Positions 23,568 to 35,599 of a stretch of 64,000 nucleotides of DNA are shown here, piece after piece. The position numbers and the translations under genes were made by a program. Source of the DNA: Allium sativum (taxonomy: Eukaryota > Streptophyta > Magnoliopsida > Asparagales > Amaryllidaceae); NCBI GenBank assembly GCA_030737875.1, contig CM060921.1, forward strand, positions 401,614,192 to 401,678,191, in the 5' to 3' direction. The notes beneath the pieces were generated by a model. The model had not been told where the DNA came from and did not search any database. It saw only the letters and a program-made list of their open reading frames with translations. Each line of letters starts with the position of its first letter. The first letter of the stretch is position 1.

Positions 23568-26469
23568 TTGAACGACCCGGGTTTTTGACGATCTTGGTTA
23601 TCCGATATACAACACATATCGAACATCCAAGGATCGAAAATACCAGTCATTAATGAAAGAAATTAGAGGGTGAGGAAAGATAAGATAGAAACTTAGAATA
23701 GAAAAAGAAGAACAACACAACATCAGAGTAACACGAATCTCACAACGGAACGAATAACATATAATATATAACATAACTTTGAAATATAACTTTGTACTTG
23801 AATATACATCATTTTCAAAGTACAGCACTTACAACACAGCGGAAATAAACTATAGCTATATGATCCTGAAGCCTCCTGCTCCAGCTCTTCAAGTATCAGT
23901 AAATCCCGACTACTTGACTGCCCGTACAAAATTGGGTACCCAAGAGTTTAGGGAAACAAAACAAAATAAACTCCGGGTCAGTCATGGGACTGGTGTGAGT
24001 AAGACAATTTAAAATAGTTCAAGCAGGTAAATGATATCTCATAAGACCATGCCGCATAACGGAATGGGTTTTTCCCTTATGAGAATCCAAAATATCTTTA
24101 TATCAAAACCCTTTTGATATTATAATAATGTCTATCAACCACAATATAATAATCATCTAGTAGAAACGCTTTCATCTCATGTTCTACATATATAGTATAC
24201 AATCAAAACCGCAAGCACGTCTTGGGTAATGGATTTCCAACTATGACAAGGTATGGAACCACCTTCCGCTAGTGTACCTCTAGAAAGGAATACACTGGGT
24301 TCAACAAGAACATCTTGCAACCCGACCACACATGACCGACCACTCATTTCGCTTGAGTGTATCGAATGTATGTCACCAACGGTAGGGATCAGCAACCGAT
24401 TCCCGAATGGGAAGTATCGACAATAGATTTTTAGAAGTAAATGAAACTCTAGATCAGGTGATTATGCACCCTACTTCGGAGCGACCGACTTAGCCATGCT
24501 GCCTACCCGATTTATGTCATTTACCGGATGTGAGGCTAGAAGCTACGCTTTATCATCACACCAGATTCACTTCGAATGTCACATCGTCAAATCCATCAAA
24601 TCATCGATTGACGTCCTCAACAATACATTATATGTTAGCTAAAAGAAGTTTCCTTCTCCGCTTCCACTCTTGGTACGGTTGGAGAAATCAATATACGTGA
24701 TCGTCTGGAAATACTCTGTCAGACATCCGTCCATACAAGTCATCCAGGAACAGGATGAACCGAAGGCACTATTCAGTATATCCATCTTAGGCACTGTTAT
24801 CTAAGACTTATACAATAGCCCTTGCACTTTACTCCGTATTCAATTATCTTTGGCATATATGATTCGCAACGCTTATGCCAATACAGAGTGGTTCTTTGGA
24901 TAATAATCCAACCGGTCTCTCCATATTAACAACGTTAAAATGGTCAAAAAACTTCGATAGTCGGTGAGTTAACTATCAAAGAAAAACACATGTGCAAACA
25001 ACGATATTATTTCCAAATGGAAATTCTATCAATCAATCATCAATCATATATATATGTATATATATATATATATTCATATTCCTTATTTTCTATGTTTAGA
25101 AAATATACGTTATTAACACTGGAAAACATTTCCATTGTTCTTTACATATCACTATCATTTTACAACTATCAGTCCCTGACTGTAAACTAGTAGGAGAACA
25201 ATTCTCTAAGTATAAACCCCGAAGGCCGAAACCTACATCAGATCGATACTCAGAAAACTATTCAACTTAACTAATCTCTAGTCAGTTTCTAATTTTGCTT
25301 AACTCTATTTGATTTGCTCTGTTCGATTAACTCGATTCGATTAACTCTTCTATTTATTTTCTAAATAGAAAATCCTTTATTCCATTTATTTTTCTTAACA
25401 TCTCTTTTATAACTTATTCAATTTCTAAGTCAATATCCCTTTATCATAACTTATTTATTTCCTAAATAAATAATCCGTTTAATATCCTATTTATTTATTC
25501 TAAATGTTTCCTTTAATAACCCTATTTATTTAACAAATAAATATCTCACTTATTATCTCCTATTTATTTTCTAAGTAAATAGTCCATTTTATAACATCTT
25601 ATTTATTTATCCTAAATAAATAATTCACTTTATAATTATTCCAATTTATAAATATTTTTTATTTATAAATATTCCAATTTATACATATTCTGTTTTCAAT
25701 ATCACGTTGAAAATCTCCTTTTCCCATTCCGATATTTTATGGTACTTAACATATCATATCACGATGACCAATATCGTCCAAACACATATAATCAACCACA
25801 GATTATAAACTACATCATATATCACAATATATGAAAAACAATAAAATAATTGTTGAGGAATCCAGTCGGATTCCTCCAACCTGTTTCCCTGCATCCACAG
25901 ATGTTACACAATAAAATCAACATCACTTTCAGTTCCATATGATATATTCTGTTAAACAGAATCAATATAGAAATTCAACTAACTGACTAGCAGTTCAATC
26001 AAACAGTTAACATACAGTCAATCAGCCAATATTTAATAGTTCTAAAAATACAACATGAAATTATAAACTGTTCAGGGTTAGCGAGATTTACTCACTTTAT
26101 TAGTTCATCGTTAAAGAACGATAAACTGTTGTTTGATTTGAATCAAACAGTTTATTTCTCCATAAAATCAAACGAGCTCCACTCCACTCCCAATCAGTTC
26201 CAGTGTGTAGCTCTTGTCCATACGATCCTAACGGATCTTGTCGTTAGCAAAACTGATTATGTATGTACAAGTTATAGCATAACTAAGTTTATATGGTATT
26301 TAAGTTAAACTTTGAATTAATTAAATTCCTTTGAAAAGGTTTGGGCCTCACCAACGAAATAGCCCATTCTCAAATATACCAGCCCTCTCCACCATTATAA
26401 CCCGCACCCGCATAAATCCTTCTTCCCCTAATTTCATTTACAGAACGATGCTCCTCCTTACAACCCAAT

Positions 26470-26697
26470 TCAAACCCACGTTGACCTTCCTTTTGACCGA
26501 CCATTGCTCCCACTCTGGCCATCCATCTCGGCCGCAACCACCTCCATCCCGTTCACCATCAGAAACCGCATCTCACCATGGCCATCTCGTTCAGCTCGCA
26601 CCCTCACTGTTGAAGGCGACCTCGACCAACTGCCAGTGACCAGCGTCACTTCTGATAACCGAAACCCACCAATTTCCGCCAGCGAGTGCCTCTTCAC
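26470..26697 (-). CDS. Small leader open frame in LARD2 3' LTR, unknown
   Basis: A 75-codon frame on the sense strand of the LTR, about 300 bp after its TATA box, starting MKRHSLAEIGG and rich in Arg, Ser and Gly. The 5' LTR has a counterpart of the same length (33796-34023) with about ten amino-acid differences and no frame break. LTR copies start identical, so this is only weak evidence for selection. It resembles no family I know and may simply be an upstream open frame in the long leader. Confidence 0.25.
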   Translation of the reverse strand: MKRHSLAEIGGFRLSEVTLVTGSWSRSPSTVRVRAERDGHGEMRFLMVNGMEVVAAEMDGQSGSNGRSKGRSTWV

Positions 26698-27000
26698 CTT
26701 ATAAACTCAAATCCGACACTCGATTTCCACCTATATGCTCTAATTTCCATCAAAGACTAACCCTAACCTCGCTGCGTGTCTTCCGACTTCCAGAAGTCGG
26801 CGTCGAACTTGGAAAATAATATACCAATGTAAAGCTCTTCCTTTGCTGAGCTCATCGATATGTATCTTGGAATTTAGAGAGTTTGATTTGAATTCTTGTG
26901 GATTTCTTAAGTTGGATTTCACCTTTTTTCTTGTTTCTGCTAGCGGTTCATTTTCTTTGACTAATGAAGAGGATCGAATTAGGTTTAGAGAAGGGTGCCG

Positions 27001-27012
27001 GTATTTATAAGG
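27001..27012 (-). promoter_or_regulatory. TATA box of LARD2 3' LTR
   Basis: On the minus strand it reads CCTTATAAATAC, followed by a GC-richer leader; identical in the 5' LTR at about 34327-34338. Confidence 0.7.
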
Positions 27013-28053
27013 GGTTTAGATATTTTTACATTGATGATTGCATTGATTTATAACCACCCATTTACTCCGATCGTCTTTTAAAAAATCCTATGATCACCCA
27101 TGATACCCAAAAATCATGAAAATTGACATGCACCTTCAGTTCGACATTACGGTCCCAATGAAACTGGTTTCGTCGAATTCCGATTTCGTTTGCTCACACA
27201 GCGTATTTTTAACCGTCGAAATACTGACTGTTTCTCACTCTAAAAATCCGTACGACCACACAGTGACTCTAAAAATCACGAAACTGGAAATCTAACAACT
27301 ATTTGACATTGCGGATCCAACAAAATTAGTTTCGTCGAATTCCGACTTCATTTGCATAAGTGGCTATTTTTAAAGCTCATGATGACCCATTTAAATATAT
27401 AAATATATATAAATATAATTAAATAAAATATTAATAAATTAATATTATCGTATATATTCGTAGTGGAATACCATACAGCTTTACTGGGATTTATAACTTG
27501 ATATTTCAAATCCCGATTATATCGATATTCGATTTAAAATGAAATTCCTTTTTAAAATATAAATAATTCCTATATAAATTATAAAGGAATTCCACATCGA
27601 ATTTTCTAAAATTTGATTTGGGCATAAATTAAAATCTACACGACGAAATCCAGATTTTTCTCTTCCACTAGAAAGATATACTCCTCCAGCTCCACATGTT
27701 TCTTGTTTCACAGAAATCCGGCTTAAAACGAATCCTGTACATTCAGTTAAAGTTCAAATCGCCAAACGACAGCGCCATTTCGAGCTCGATTATAATTATA
27801 TTATAATTTATTCGTTCAACTGTCGACGATTGAATATATTCATTACTCTGAATTATATAATTCGAATTGCCCAATTCACACATATCGCCATTTCAGCCAA
27901 TTTTGATTATTTCAGAATTTAATATATTATTTAATTATTATTTTAATTAAATATTCACCATTATTAAATTCAATGACCATTATATTCTCTAATTCACTAT
28001 ATAAATAATTAAATAAATTAATTACTATACCGCTGGAAATGCGGGTCATTACA

Positions 28054-28066
28054 TTCTTCCCCACTT
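28054..28066 (-). other. LARD2 polypurine tract
   Basis: On the minus strand it reads AAGTGGGGAAGAA, identical to the LARD1 tract. Confidence 0.88.
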
Positions 28067-30866
28067 AAAATAATTTCGTCCTCGAAATTGCTATGGTAGA
28101 GGACGACCCTATCGACTGGTTAGAACATATTTGTTCACTTCTAAATTTTCAGTCTCAACTGAACCAATTTAACTTCTATTAAAATATTTTATCAACGAAA
28201 ATTTTCAAAAATCCTGAAAATTTTCTGACACCTTAACTTTTCGAAAATTTCGCCAGCACCTCCTTTGTACTGGTTAATAGGTCAAACTCCAACTCGCCAC
28301 TCTGGGCCATCTCCAACCCAAAAGAAAATCAAACAGCCAAGCGGTTTGCCAATTCGGCTCATAAATCTTATATCCAATAGAAATATAAACTTGTACCTTT
28401 TGTCGGCATATCAACTTTATCACTTCCATATGCTATCAACTCAGCATATACCAATGTTATCCCAATCAAATTCCAATCTGCTTTTATCCACAGCATCACC
28501 ATTCGCTTATATCCGAGCCAAATATCATTTTAACTCGAGTTTCTTCTTGATTCCCAACTCTTAACTTGATTATCCCATTTCACTTCAAATTTGAATCTCA
28601 CAATCCAATTTGTCTTGATATCATTCTAATTCAACCTCAGTTACCACTTTATTGGCTTTACTTTAATTCAATTTTGCTTTCACAAATTTCTGTTAAATTT
28701 GTTTTTAATTCAAACAGTCTTTCCCTGGGAGTTTTTAAACAGTTTACTCTTTTAAAAAAAAATCAAATTTTCCTTTTGAACATGTCACTGAGCCCTTAAT
28801 TAATATTCCATTAGTTAAATCACTTCCCTATTTCTTTATCAATATTTGTTAACCAAATATTTTCAATAACCATATTGGCCTTTTATATTATTTGGAAAAC
28901 ATTTCCGAATATCGCCTTCCTTTATTTTCTAAACTTTAGAAAATATATGCTATTTATAAATGGAAAATATTCCAATTACTTATCTCTTTTCCGATCTCGT
29001 TTATTTCTATACTTAGGAAATATTCTTTATTATATTTCCAAGCTTACACTTATTTGGGTTAAAACGGATTGTGTAAAACATCGTTACGACAACCCAAATA
29101 CTATATTCAACTAACTCTTATTCAACATTGATCTTCAAGCCTGAAATCTTACTATTTATTTGTTAATAATGAAATCAATCAAGTTGGGGTATAACTACCT
29201 CTCAGACCTTGACCGAATAACATTTATAACGTCAAAACAGATATGACTACTTACTCGAATATTCAATACCATACAACTACTTAATCACTTTTAAACACGT
29301 ATACAATTCCTTTTTATATTCTTACTAGATTTTATTCTTAGTCTTCCTTTTTGATTTTACTATTCTATTTCTAAGTTCGTTTCCTTATCGACTTCTATAT
29401 ATATATCGATACATTGATTTCTAACTATCAAATTATCTTAAAATTATTCTAACTCCTTAAATTCCCGGAAAAATTCGCCATAACCTCCTTTGTACCAGGA
29501 GCATCGGGATATTTCAAATAGCCTCTCATGGCCCTCACCAATCCAAAAGAAAAAGAAAAAGCCAAGCGGCTAGCCGATACGGCGCATAAAATCTCATATA
29601 TGAATTAAATACATACCTTTTCGTCGAGCATTCTATTTATATACCTTCATACCTTATCCATACCTATCTCATTTATATTTATACCTGCCCAATCTATTTT
29701 AACTATACCTGATCGTTTTAACTCAATTCGTTAATTAATTTGTTAATTAACTTTTTAGTCTATTTCACTTTTATATTTGAACATGACATGTTCAAATATA
29801 TTTTTAACTTGCTTATTAACTAATTTGAATCCAAATTTCAAATTTAAGTTCTATAATCGATTTTGAATATCCATTTACAAATCCAACTTACCTTTCAAAG
29901 TTCAACTTCAAATTCAAAACTCAATTAACTAATTCCTCTTCGACTTAGTTAATTCTATTCAATTTCTATTCAAATTTTATACCACTTCTATTATTCAAAT
30001 CTATATATCAAATTCTATTATTCAAATTCCATATTATAAATCCCATTTGAATTTCTATATTCAAATTCTATATATTCAAATTCTATATATTATAAATCCC
30101 ATTTTGAAATTCAACACAACTTGTCTTTCCCAAAACAAATTCAAAACAGTATCTCTGGTAGTAATTCGTTACTTACAAATCGAAAATGAATACCGATGAT
30201 GCAGCTGTCATCATCAGAATCTATTTTCCAGCGATCGAAGTGAGTTCAATACTATAAAACCATTTTTAAACATTTCCATTTTGAAATCCATTTCAAAATA
30301 TAATTCAAACTGCTTGTAAAACAAATTAAAATCTCCCAGGATCTTAAATTTTCCTTACTTTTAATCCAAATCCGTTTACAATCACTTATCCAATTTTCCA
30401 GAGTTTTAATTCAATTTCTGATTTTAAATTCAGATTTAATTCATTTCGTTATGCTTATCTGAATTCTGATCGGTTATTTACATAACCATTTCACATTCTT
30501 ATAATCTTATTCGATTATAATAGCAACCAATATATCCATTATATTATAATTTTGATATATATATATATATATCTTCTCTATATCAAGATATACCTTGGGT
30601 AAACTTATTTTAATTTACCCTTTTTTTTCAAAACATATCGTGTCGACCCATCGTATTCAAGTGTTTTGTAACTCCTACCGATACAGTGGATCAAACTGAT
30701 CGACCAGAACTCATAAACAACTCAACCAATAAATCTCCACAATATAAAACAATTTTTATATCAATAACAAATACGTTCACTCGTATCTATACACTCAACT
30801 CAATCTAGGGTATTACTAACCCTATCTCTACTGAGTCACGCCACAGAGCCAGGGTAATTAACTTAA

Positions 30867-30878
30867 GCTCTGATACCA
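30867..30878 (-). other. LARD2 primer binding site (tRNA-Met type)
   Basis: On the minus strand it reads TGGTATCAGAGC, two bases inside the 5' LTR, identical to LARD1. Confidence 0.92.
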
Positions 30879-33795
30879 ACTGTAATGACCCGGGTTTTTG
30901 ACGATCTTGGTTATCCGATATACAACACATATCGAACATCCAAGGATCGAAAATACCGGTCGTTAATGAAAGAAATTAGGGGGTGAGGAAAGATAAGATA
31001 GAAACTTAGAATAGAAGAAGAAGAACAACAAAACAACAGAGTAACACGAATCTCACTGCGGAACGAATAACATATAATATATAACATAACCTTGTACTTG
31101 AATATACATCATTTTCAAAGTACAACACTTACAACACAGCGGAAATAAACTATAGCTATATGATCCTGAAGCCTCCTGCTCCAGCTCTTCAAGTATCAGT
31201 AAATCCCGACTACTTGACTGCCCGTACAAAATTGGGCACCGAAGAGTTTAGGGAAACAAAATAAAATAAACTCCGGGTCAGTCATGGGACTGGCGTGAGT
31301 AAAACAATTTAAAACAGTTCAAGCAGGTAAATGATATCTCATAAGACCACACCGTATAACGGAATGGGTTTTTCCCTTATGAGAATCCAAAATATCTTTA
31401 TATCAAAACCCTTTTCATAATATAATAATGTCTATCAACCACAATATAATAATCATCTAGCAGAAACGCTTTCATCTCACGTTCTACATATATAATATAC
31501 AATCAAAACCGCAAGCACGTATTGGGTAATGGATTTCCAACTATGACAAGGTATGGAACCACCTTCCGCTAGTGTACCTCTAGAAAGGAATACACTGGGT
31601 TCAACAAGAACATCTTGCAACCCGACCACACATGACCGACCACTCATTTCGCACGAGTGTATCGAATGTATACCACCAACTGTTGGGATCAGCAACCGTT
31701 TCCCGAATGGGGAAGTATCGACAATAGATTTTTAGAAGTAAATGAAACTCTAAATCAGGTGATTATACACCCTACTTCGGAGCGACCGACTTAGCCATGC
31801 TGCCTGCCCAATTTCTGTCATTTACCGGATGTGAGGCTAGAAGCTACGCTTTATCATCACACCAGATTCACTTCGAATGTCACATCGTCAAATCCATCAA
31901 ATCATCGATTGACGTCCTCAACAATACATTATATGTTAGCTAAAAGAAGTTTCCTTCTCCGCTTCCACTCTTGGTACGGTTGGAGAAATCAATATACGTG
32001 ATCGTCTGGAAATACTCTGTCGGACATCCATCCATACAAGTCATCCAGGAACAGGATGAACCGAAGGCACTATTCAGTATATCCATCTTAGGCACTATTA
32101 TCTAAGACTTATACAATAGCCCTTGCACTTTACTCCGTATTCAATTATCTTTGGCATATATGATTTTCAACGCTTATGCCAATACAGAGTGGTTCTTTGG
32201 ATAATAATCCAACCGGTCTCTCCATATTAACAACGTTAAAATGGTCAAAAAACTTCGATAGTCGGTGAGTTAACTATCAAAAAAAAACACATGTGCAAAC
32301 AACGATATTATTTCCAGATGGAAATTCTATCAATCAATCATCAATCATATATATATGTATATATATATATATTCATATTCCTTATTTTCTATGTTTAGAA
32401 AATATACGTTATTAACACTGGAAAACATTTCCATTGTTCTTTACATATCACTATCATTTTACAACTATCAGTCCCTGACTGTAAACTAGTAGGAGAACAA
32501 TTCTCTAAGTATAAACCCCGAAGGCCGAAACCTACATCAGATCGATACTCAGAAAACTATTCAACTTAACTAATCTCTAGTCAGTTTCTAATTTTGCTTA
32601 ACTCTATTTGATTTGCTCTGTTCGATTAACTCGATTCGATTAACTCTTCTATTTATTTTCTAAATAGAAAATCCTTTATTCCATTTATTTTGCTTAACAT
32701 CTCTTTTATAACTTATTCAATTTCTAAGTCAATATCCCTTTATCATAAATTATTTATTTCCTAAATAAATAATCCGTTTAATATCCTATTTATTTGTTCT
32801 AAATGTTTCCTTTAATAACCCTATTTATTTAACAAATAAATATCTCACTTATTATCTCCTATTTATTTTCTAAGTATATAGTCCATTTTATAACATCTTA
32901 TTTATTTATCCTAAATAAATAATTCACTTTATAATTATTCCAATTTATAAATATTTCTTATTTATAAATATTCCGATTTATACATATTCTGTTTTCAATA
33001 TCACGTTGAAAATCCCCTTTTCCCATTCCGATATTTTATGGTACTTAACACATCATATCACGATGACCAATATTGTCCAAACACATATAATCCACCACAG
33101 ATTATAAAATACATCATATATCACAATATCTGAAAAACAATAAAATAAATGTTGAGGAATCCAGTCGGATTCCTCCAACCTGTTTCCCTGCATCCACAGA
33201 TGTTACACAATAAAATCAACATCACTTTCAGTTCCATATGATATATTCTTTTAAACAGAATCAATATAGAAATTCAACTAACTGACTAGCAGTTCAATCA
33301 AACAGTCAACATACAGTCAATCAGCCAATATTTAATAGTTCTAAAAATACAACATGAAATTATAAACTGTTCATTGTTAGTGAGATTTACTCACTTTGGT
33401 AGTTCATCGTTAAAGAACGATAAACTGTTGTTTGATTTGAATCAAACAGTTTATTTCGCCATAAATTCAAACGAGCTCCACTCCCAGTCAGTTCCAGTGT
33501 GTAGCTCTTGTCCATACGATCCTAACGGATCTTGTAGTTCGCAAAACTGATTATGTATGTACAAGTTATAGCATAACTAAGTTTAGGTTAATTGGTCACA
33601 TTTTATTCATGAAATGATATGGTATTTTAATTAAACTTTGAATTAATTAAATTCCTTTGAAAAGGTTTGGGCCTCACCAACGAAATAGCCCATTCTCAAA
33701 TATACCAGCCCGCTCCACCATTATAACCCGCACCCGCATAAATCATTCTTCCCCTAATTTCATTTACAGAACGATGCTCCTCCTTACAACCCAAT

Positions 33796-34023
33796 TCAAA
33801 TCCACGTTGACCTTCCTTTTGACCGACCACTGCTCCCACTCCGGCCATCCATCTCGGCCGCAACCATCTCCATCCCGTTCACCATCAGAAACCGCATCTC
33901 ACCATATCCATCTCGTTCAGCTCGCACCCTCACTGTTGAAGGCGACCTCGACCAACTGCCAGTGACCAGCATCACTTCTGATAACCGAAACCCACCAATT
34001 TCCACCTGCGAGTGCCTCTTCAC
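33796..34023 (-). CDS. Small leader open frame in LARD2 5' LTR, unknown
   Basis: Counterpart of 26470-26697, same length and frame, including a GSWSRSPSTVRVRAERDG stretch in both. Function unknown. Confidence 0.25.
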   Translation of the reverse strand: MKRHSQVEIGGFRLSEVMLVTGSWSRSPSTVRVRAERDGYGEMRFLMVNGMEMVAAEMDGRSGSSGRSKGRSTWI

Positions 34024-34326
34024 CTTACAAACTCAAATCTGACACTCGATTTCCACCTAGATGCTCCAATTTCCATCAAAGACTAACCCTAACCTCGCTA
34101 CGTGTCTTCCGACTTCCAGAAGTCGGCGTCGAACTTGGCTAATAATACACAAACGTAAAGCTCTTCCTTTGCTGAGCTCATTGATATGTATCTTGGAATT
34201 TAGAGAGTTTGATTTGAATTCTTGTGGATTTCTAAAGTTGGATTTCCACTTTTTTCTTGTTTCTGCTGGCGGCTCATTTTCTTTGACTAATGAAGAGGAT
34301 CGAATTAGGTTTAGAGAAGGGTGTCG

Positions 34327-34338
34327 GTATTTATAAGG
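34327..34338 (-). promoter_or_regulatory. TATA box of LARD2 5' LTR
   Basis: Minus-strand CCTTATAAATACC, the promoter expected to drive the LARD2 transcript. Confidence 0.7.
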
Positions 34339-35402
34339 GGTTTAGATATTTTTTACATTGATGATTGCATTGATTTATAACCACCCATTTCTTCGGTCGT
34401 CTTTTAAAAATTCCTATGATCACCCATGATACCCAAAAATCATGAAAATTGACATGCACCTTCAGTTCGACATTACGGTCCCAATGAAACTGGTTTCGTC
34501 GAACTCCGACTCCGTTTGCTCACACAGCGTATTTTTAACCGTCGAAATACTGACTGTTTCTCACTCTAAAAATCCGTACGACCACACAGTGACTCTAAAA
34601 ATCACGAAACTGGAAATCTAACAACTGTTTGACATTGCGGATCCAACAAAATTAGTTTCGTCGAATTCCGACTTCGTTTGCAAAAGTGGCTATTTTTAAA
34701 GCTCTGGATGACCCATTTAAATATATAAATATATTTAAATATAATTAAATAAAATATTAATAAATTAATACTATTGTATATATTCGCAGTGGAATGCCAT
34801 ACAGCTCTACTGGGATTTATAACTTGATATTTCAAATCCCGATTAAATCGATACTCGATTTAAAATGAAATTCCTTTTTAAAATATAAATAATTCCTTTA
34901 TAAATTATAAAGGAATTCAACAGGGACTTTTCTAAAGTTTGATTTGGACATAAATCAAAATCTACACGACGAAATCCTGGTCTTTCTCTTCCACTACAAA
35001 GATATACTCCACCAACTCCACACGTTTCTTGTTTCACAGAAATCCGGCTTAAAACGAAACCTGTACATTCAATTAAAGTTCAAATCGCCAAATTACGAAC
35101 TGCAGCGCAATTTCGAGCTCGATTATAATTATATTATAATTTATTCGTTCAACTGTCGATGATTGAGTATATTCGTTACTATAATTCAACTTTAAACTGA
35201 ATTATATAATTCGAATTGCCCAATTCACATATATCACCATTTCAGCCAATTCTGATTATTTCAGAATTTAATATATTATTTAATTACTATTTTAATTAAA
35301 TATTCACCATTATTAAATTCAACAACTATTATATTCTCTAATTCACTATATAAATAATTAAATGAATTAATTATTATACCGCCGGAAATGCGGGTCATTA
35401 CA

Positions 35403-35470
35403 CCCCTGTAGGGGGATCGACAACGGGATCGACACCCTTGTAGGGGGGTCGACACCGGGTTTGACACCCT
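35403..35470 (+). promoter_or_regulatory. GTCGAC/CCCCT repeat module in S2 U3
   Basis: Together with 23552-23567 this was one block before LARD2 inserted. It holds three near-repeats of (G)TCGACACCC(C)T(T)GTAGGGGG ending just over 100 bp upstream of the S2 TATA box. Each repeat is close to a palindrome. A similar block lies upstream of the TATA box in the chromovirus LTR (61303-61350). Confidence 0.55.
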
Positions 35471-35564
35471 CTAGATCCAGCCAGATTCATCAATGAATTT
35501 GGATTGTTTTCTTACAGACATTCAATGCTGACTCACGTTGCGTGTACAATAAGATCCTGAACAC

Positions 35565-35575
35565 CTATAAATAGG
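35565..35575 (+). promoter_or_regulatory. TATA box of S2
   Basis: CTATAAATAGG, a near-perfect plant TATA, followed by a leader with CTCTGAGACAACATC. It orients S2 on the plus strand. Confidence 0.8.
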
Positions 35576-35599
35576 CTAGCAGAGCCTAGCCTAAATCCC

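Larger units (their letters stand above)
23568..28053 (-). mobile_element. LARD2 3' LTR
   Basis: 4486 bp, paired with 30881-35402. On the minus strand it begins TGTAATGACCCGC at 28053 and ends at 23568 with GGGTCGTTCAA, a mutated form of GGGTCATTACA. It contains the family blocks ACTCCGGGTCAGTCATG (about 23970) and AACCCCGAAGGCCGAAAC (about 25217) shared with S1. AT-rich direct repeats run from 25320 to 25700. Confidence 0.93.
28054..30880 (-). mobile_element. LARD2 internal domain, non-coding
   Basis: 2827 bp from polypurine tract to primer site with no retroviral protein motif in any frame. Two related blocks about 1.22 kb apart (28240-28400 and 29462-29600) each carry GCCA(G/T)(A/C)ACCTCCTTTGTACC followed by CAACCCAAAAGAAAA-like and AGCCAAGCGG wording. 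A third block (about 29165-29210, GGGGTATAACTACCTCTCAG) matches a stretch that in LARD1 lies within the LTR (about 2890-2925). Short frames here (28265-29114) are chance. Confidence 0.85.
23568..35402 (-). mobile_element. LARD2: complete non-autonomous retrotransposon
   Basis: Two 4.5 kb LTRs flank a 2.8 kb non-coding core, with primer site at 30867 and polypurine tract at 28054 placing it on the minus strand. The target duplication CCCCT (23563-23567 and 35403-35407) is perfect and lies in S2. LTRs differ by roughly 2-3% by eye. All cis elements are present but no gag or pol domain is, so it depends on proteins supplied in trans. Confidence 0.94.
30881..35402 (-). mobile_element. LARD2 5' LTR
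   Basis: 4522 bp; plus-strand ends TGTAATGACCCGGG and GCGGGTCATTACA. It differs from the 3' copy by scattered substitutions and small indels, including a block near 33585-33620 missing from the other copy. Promoter at about 34327-34338; a counterpart of the 75-codon leader frame at 33796-34023. Confidence 0.93.
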
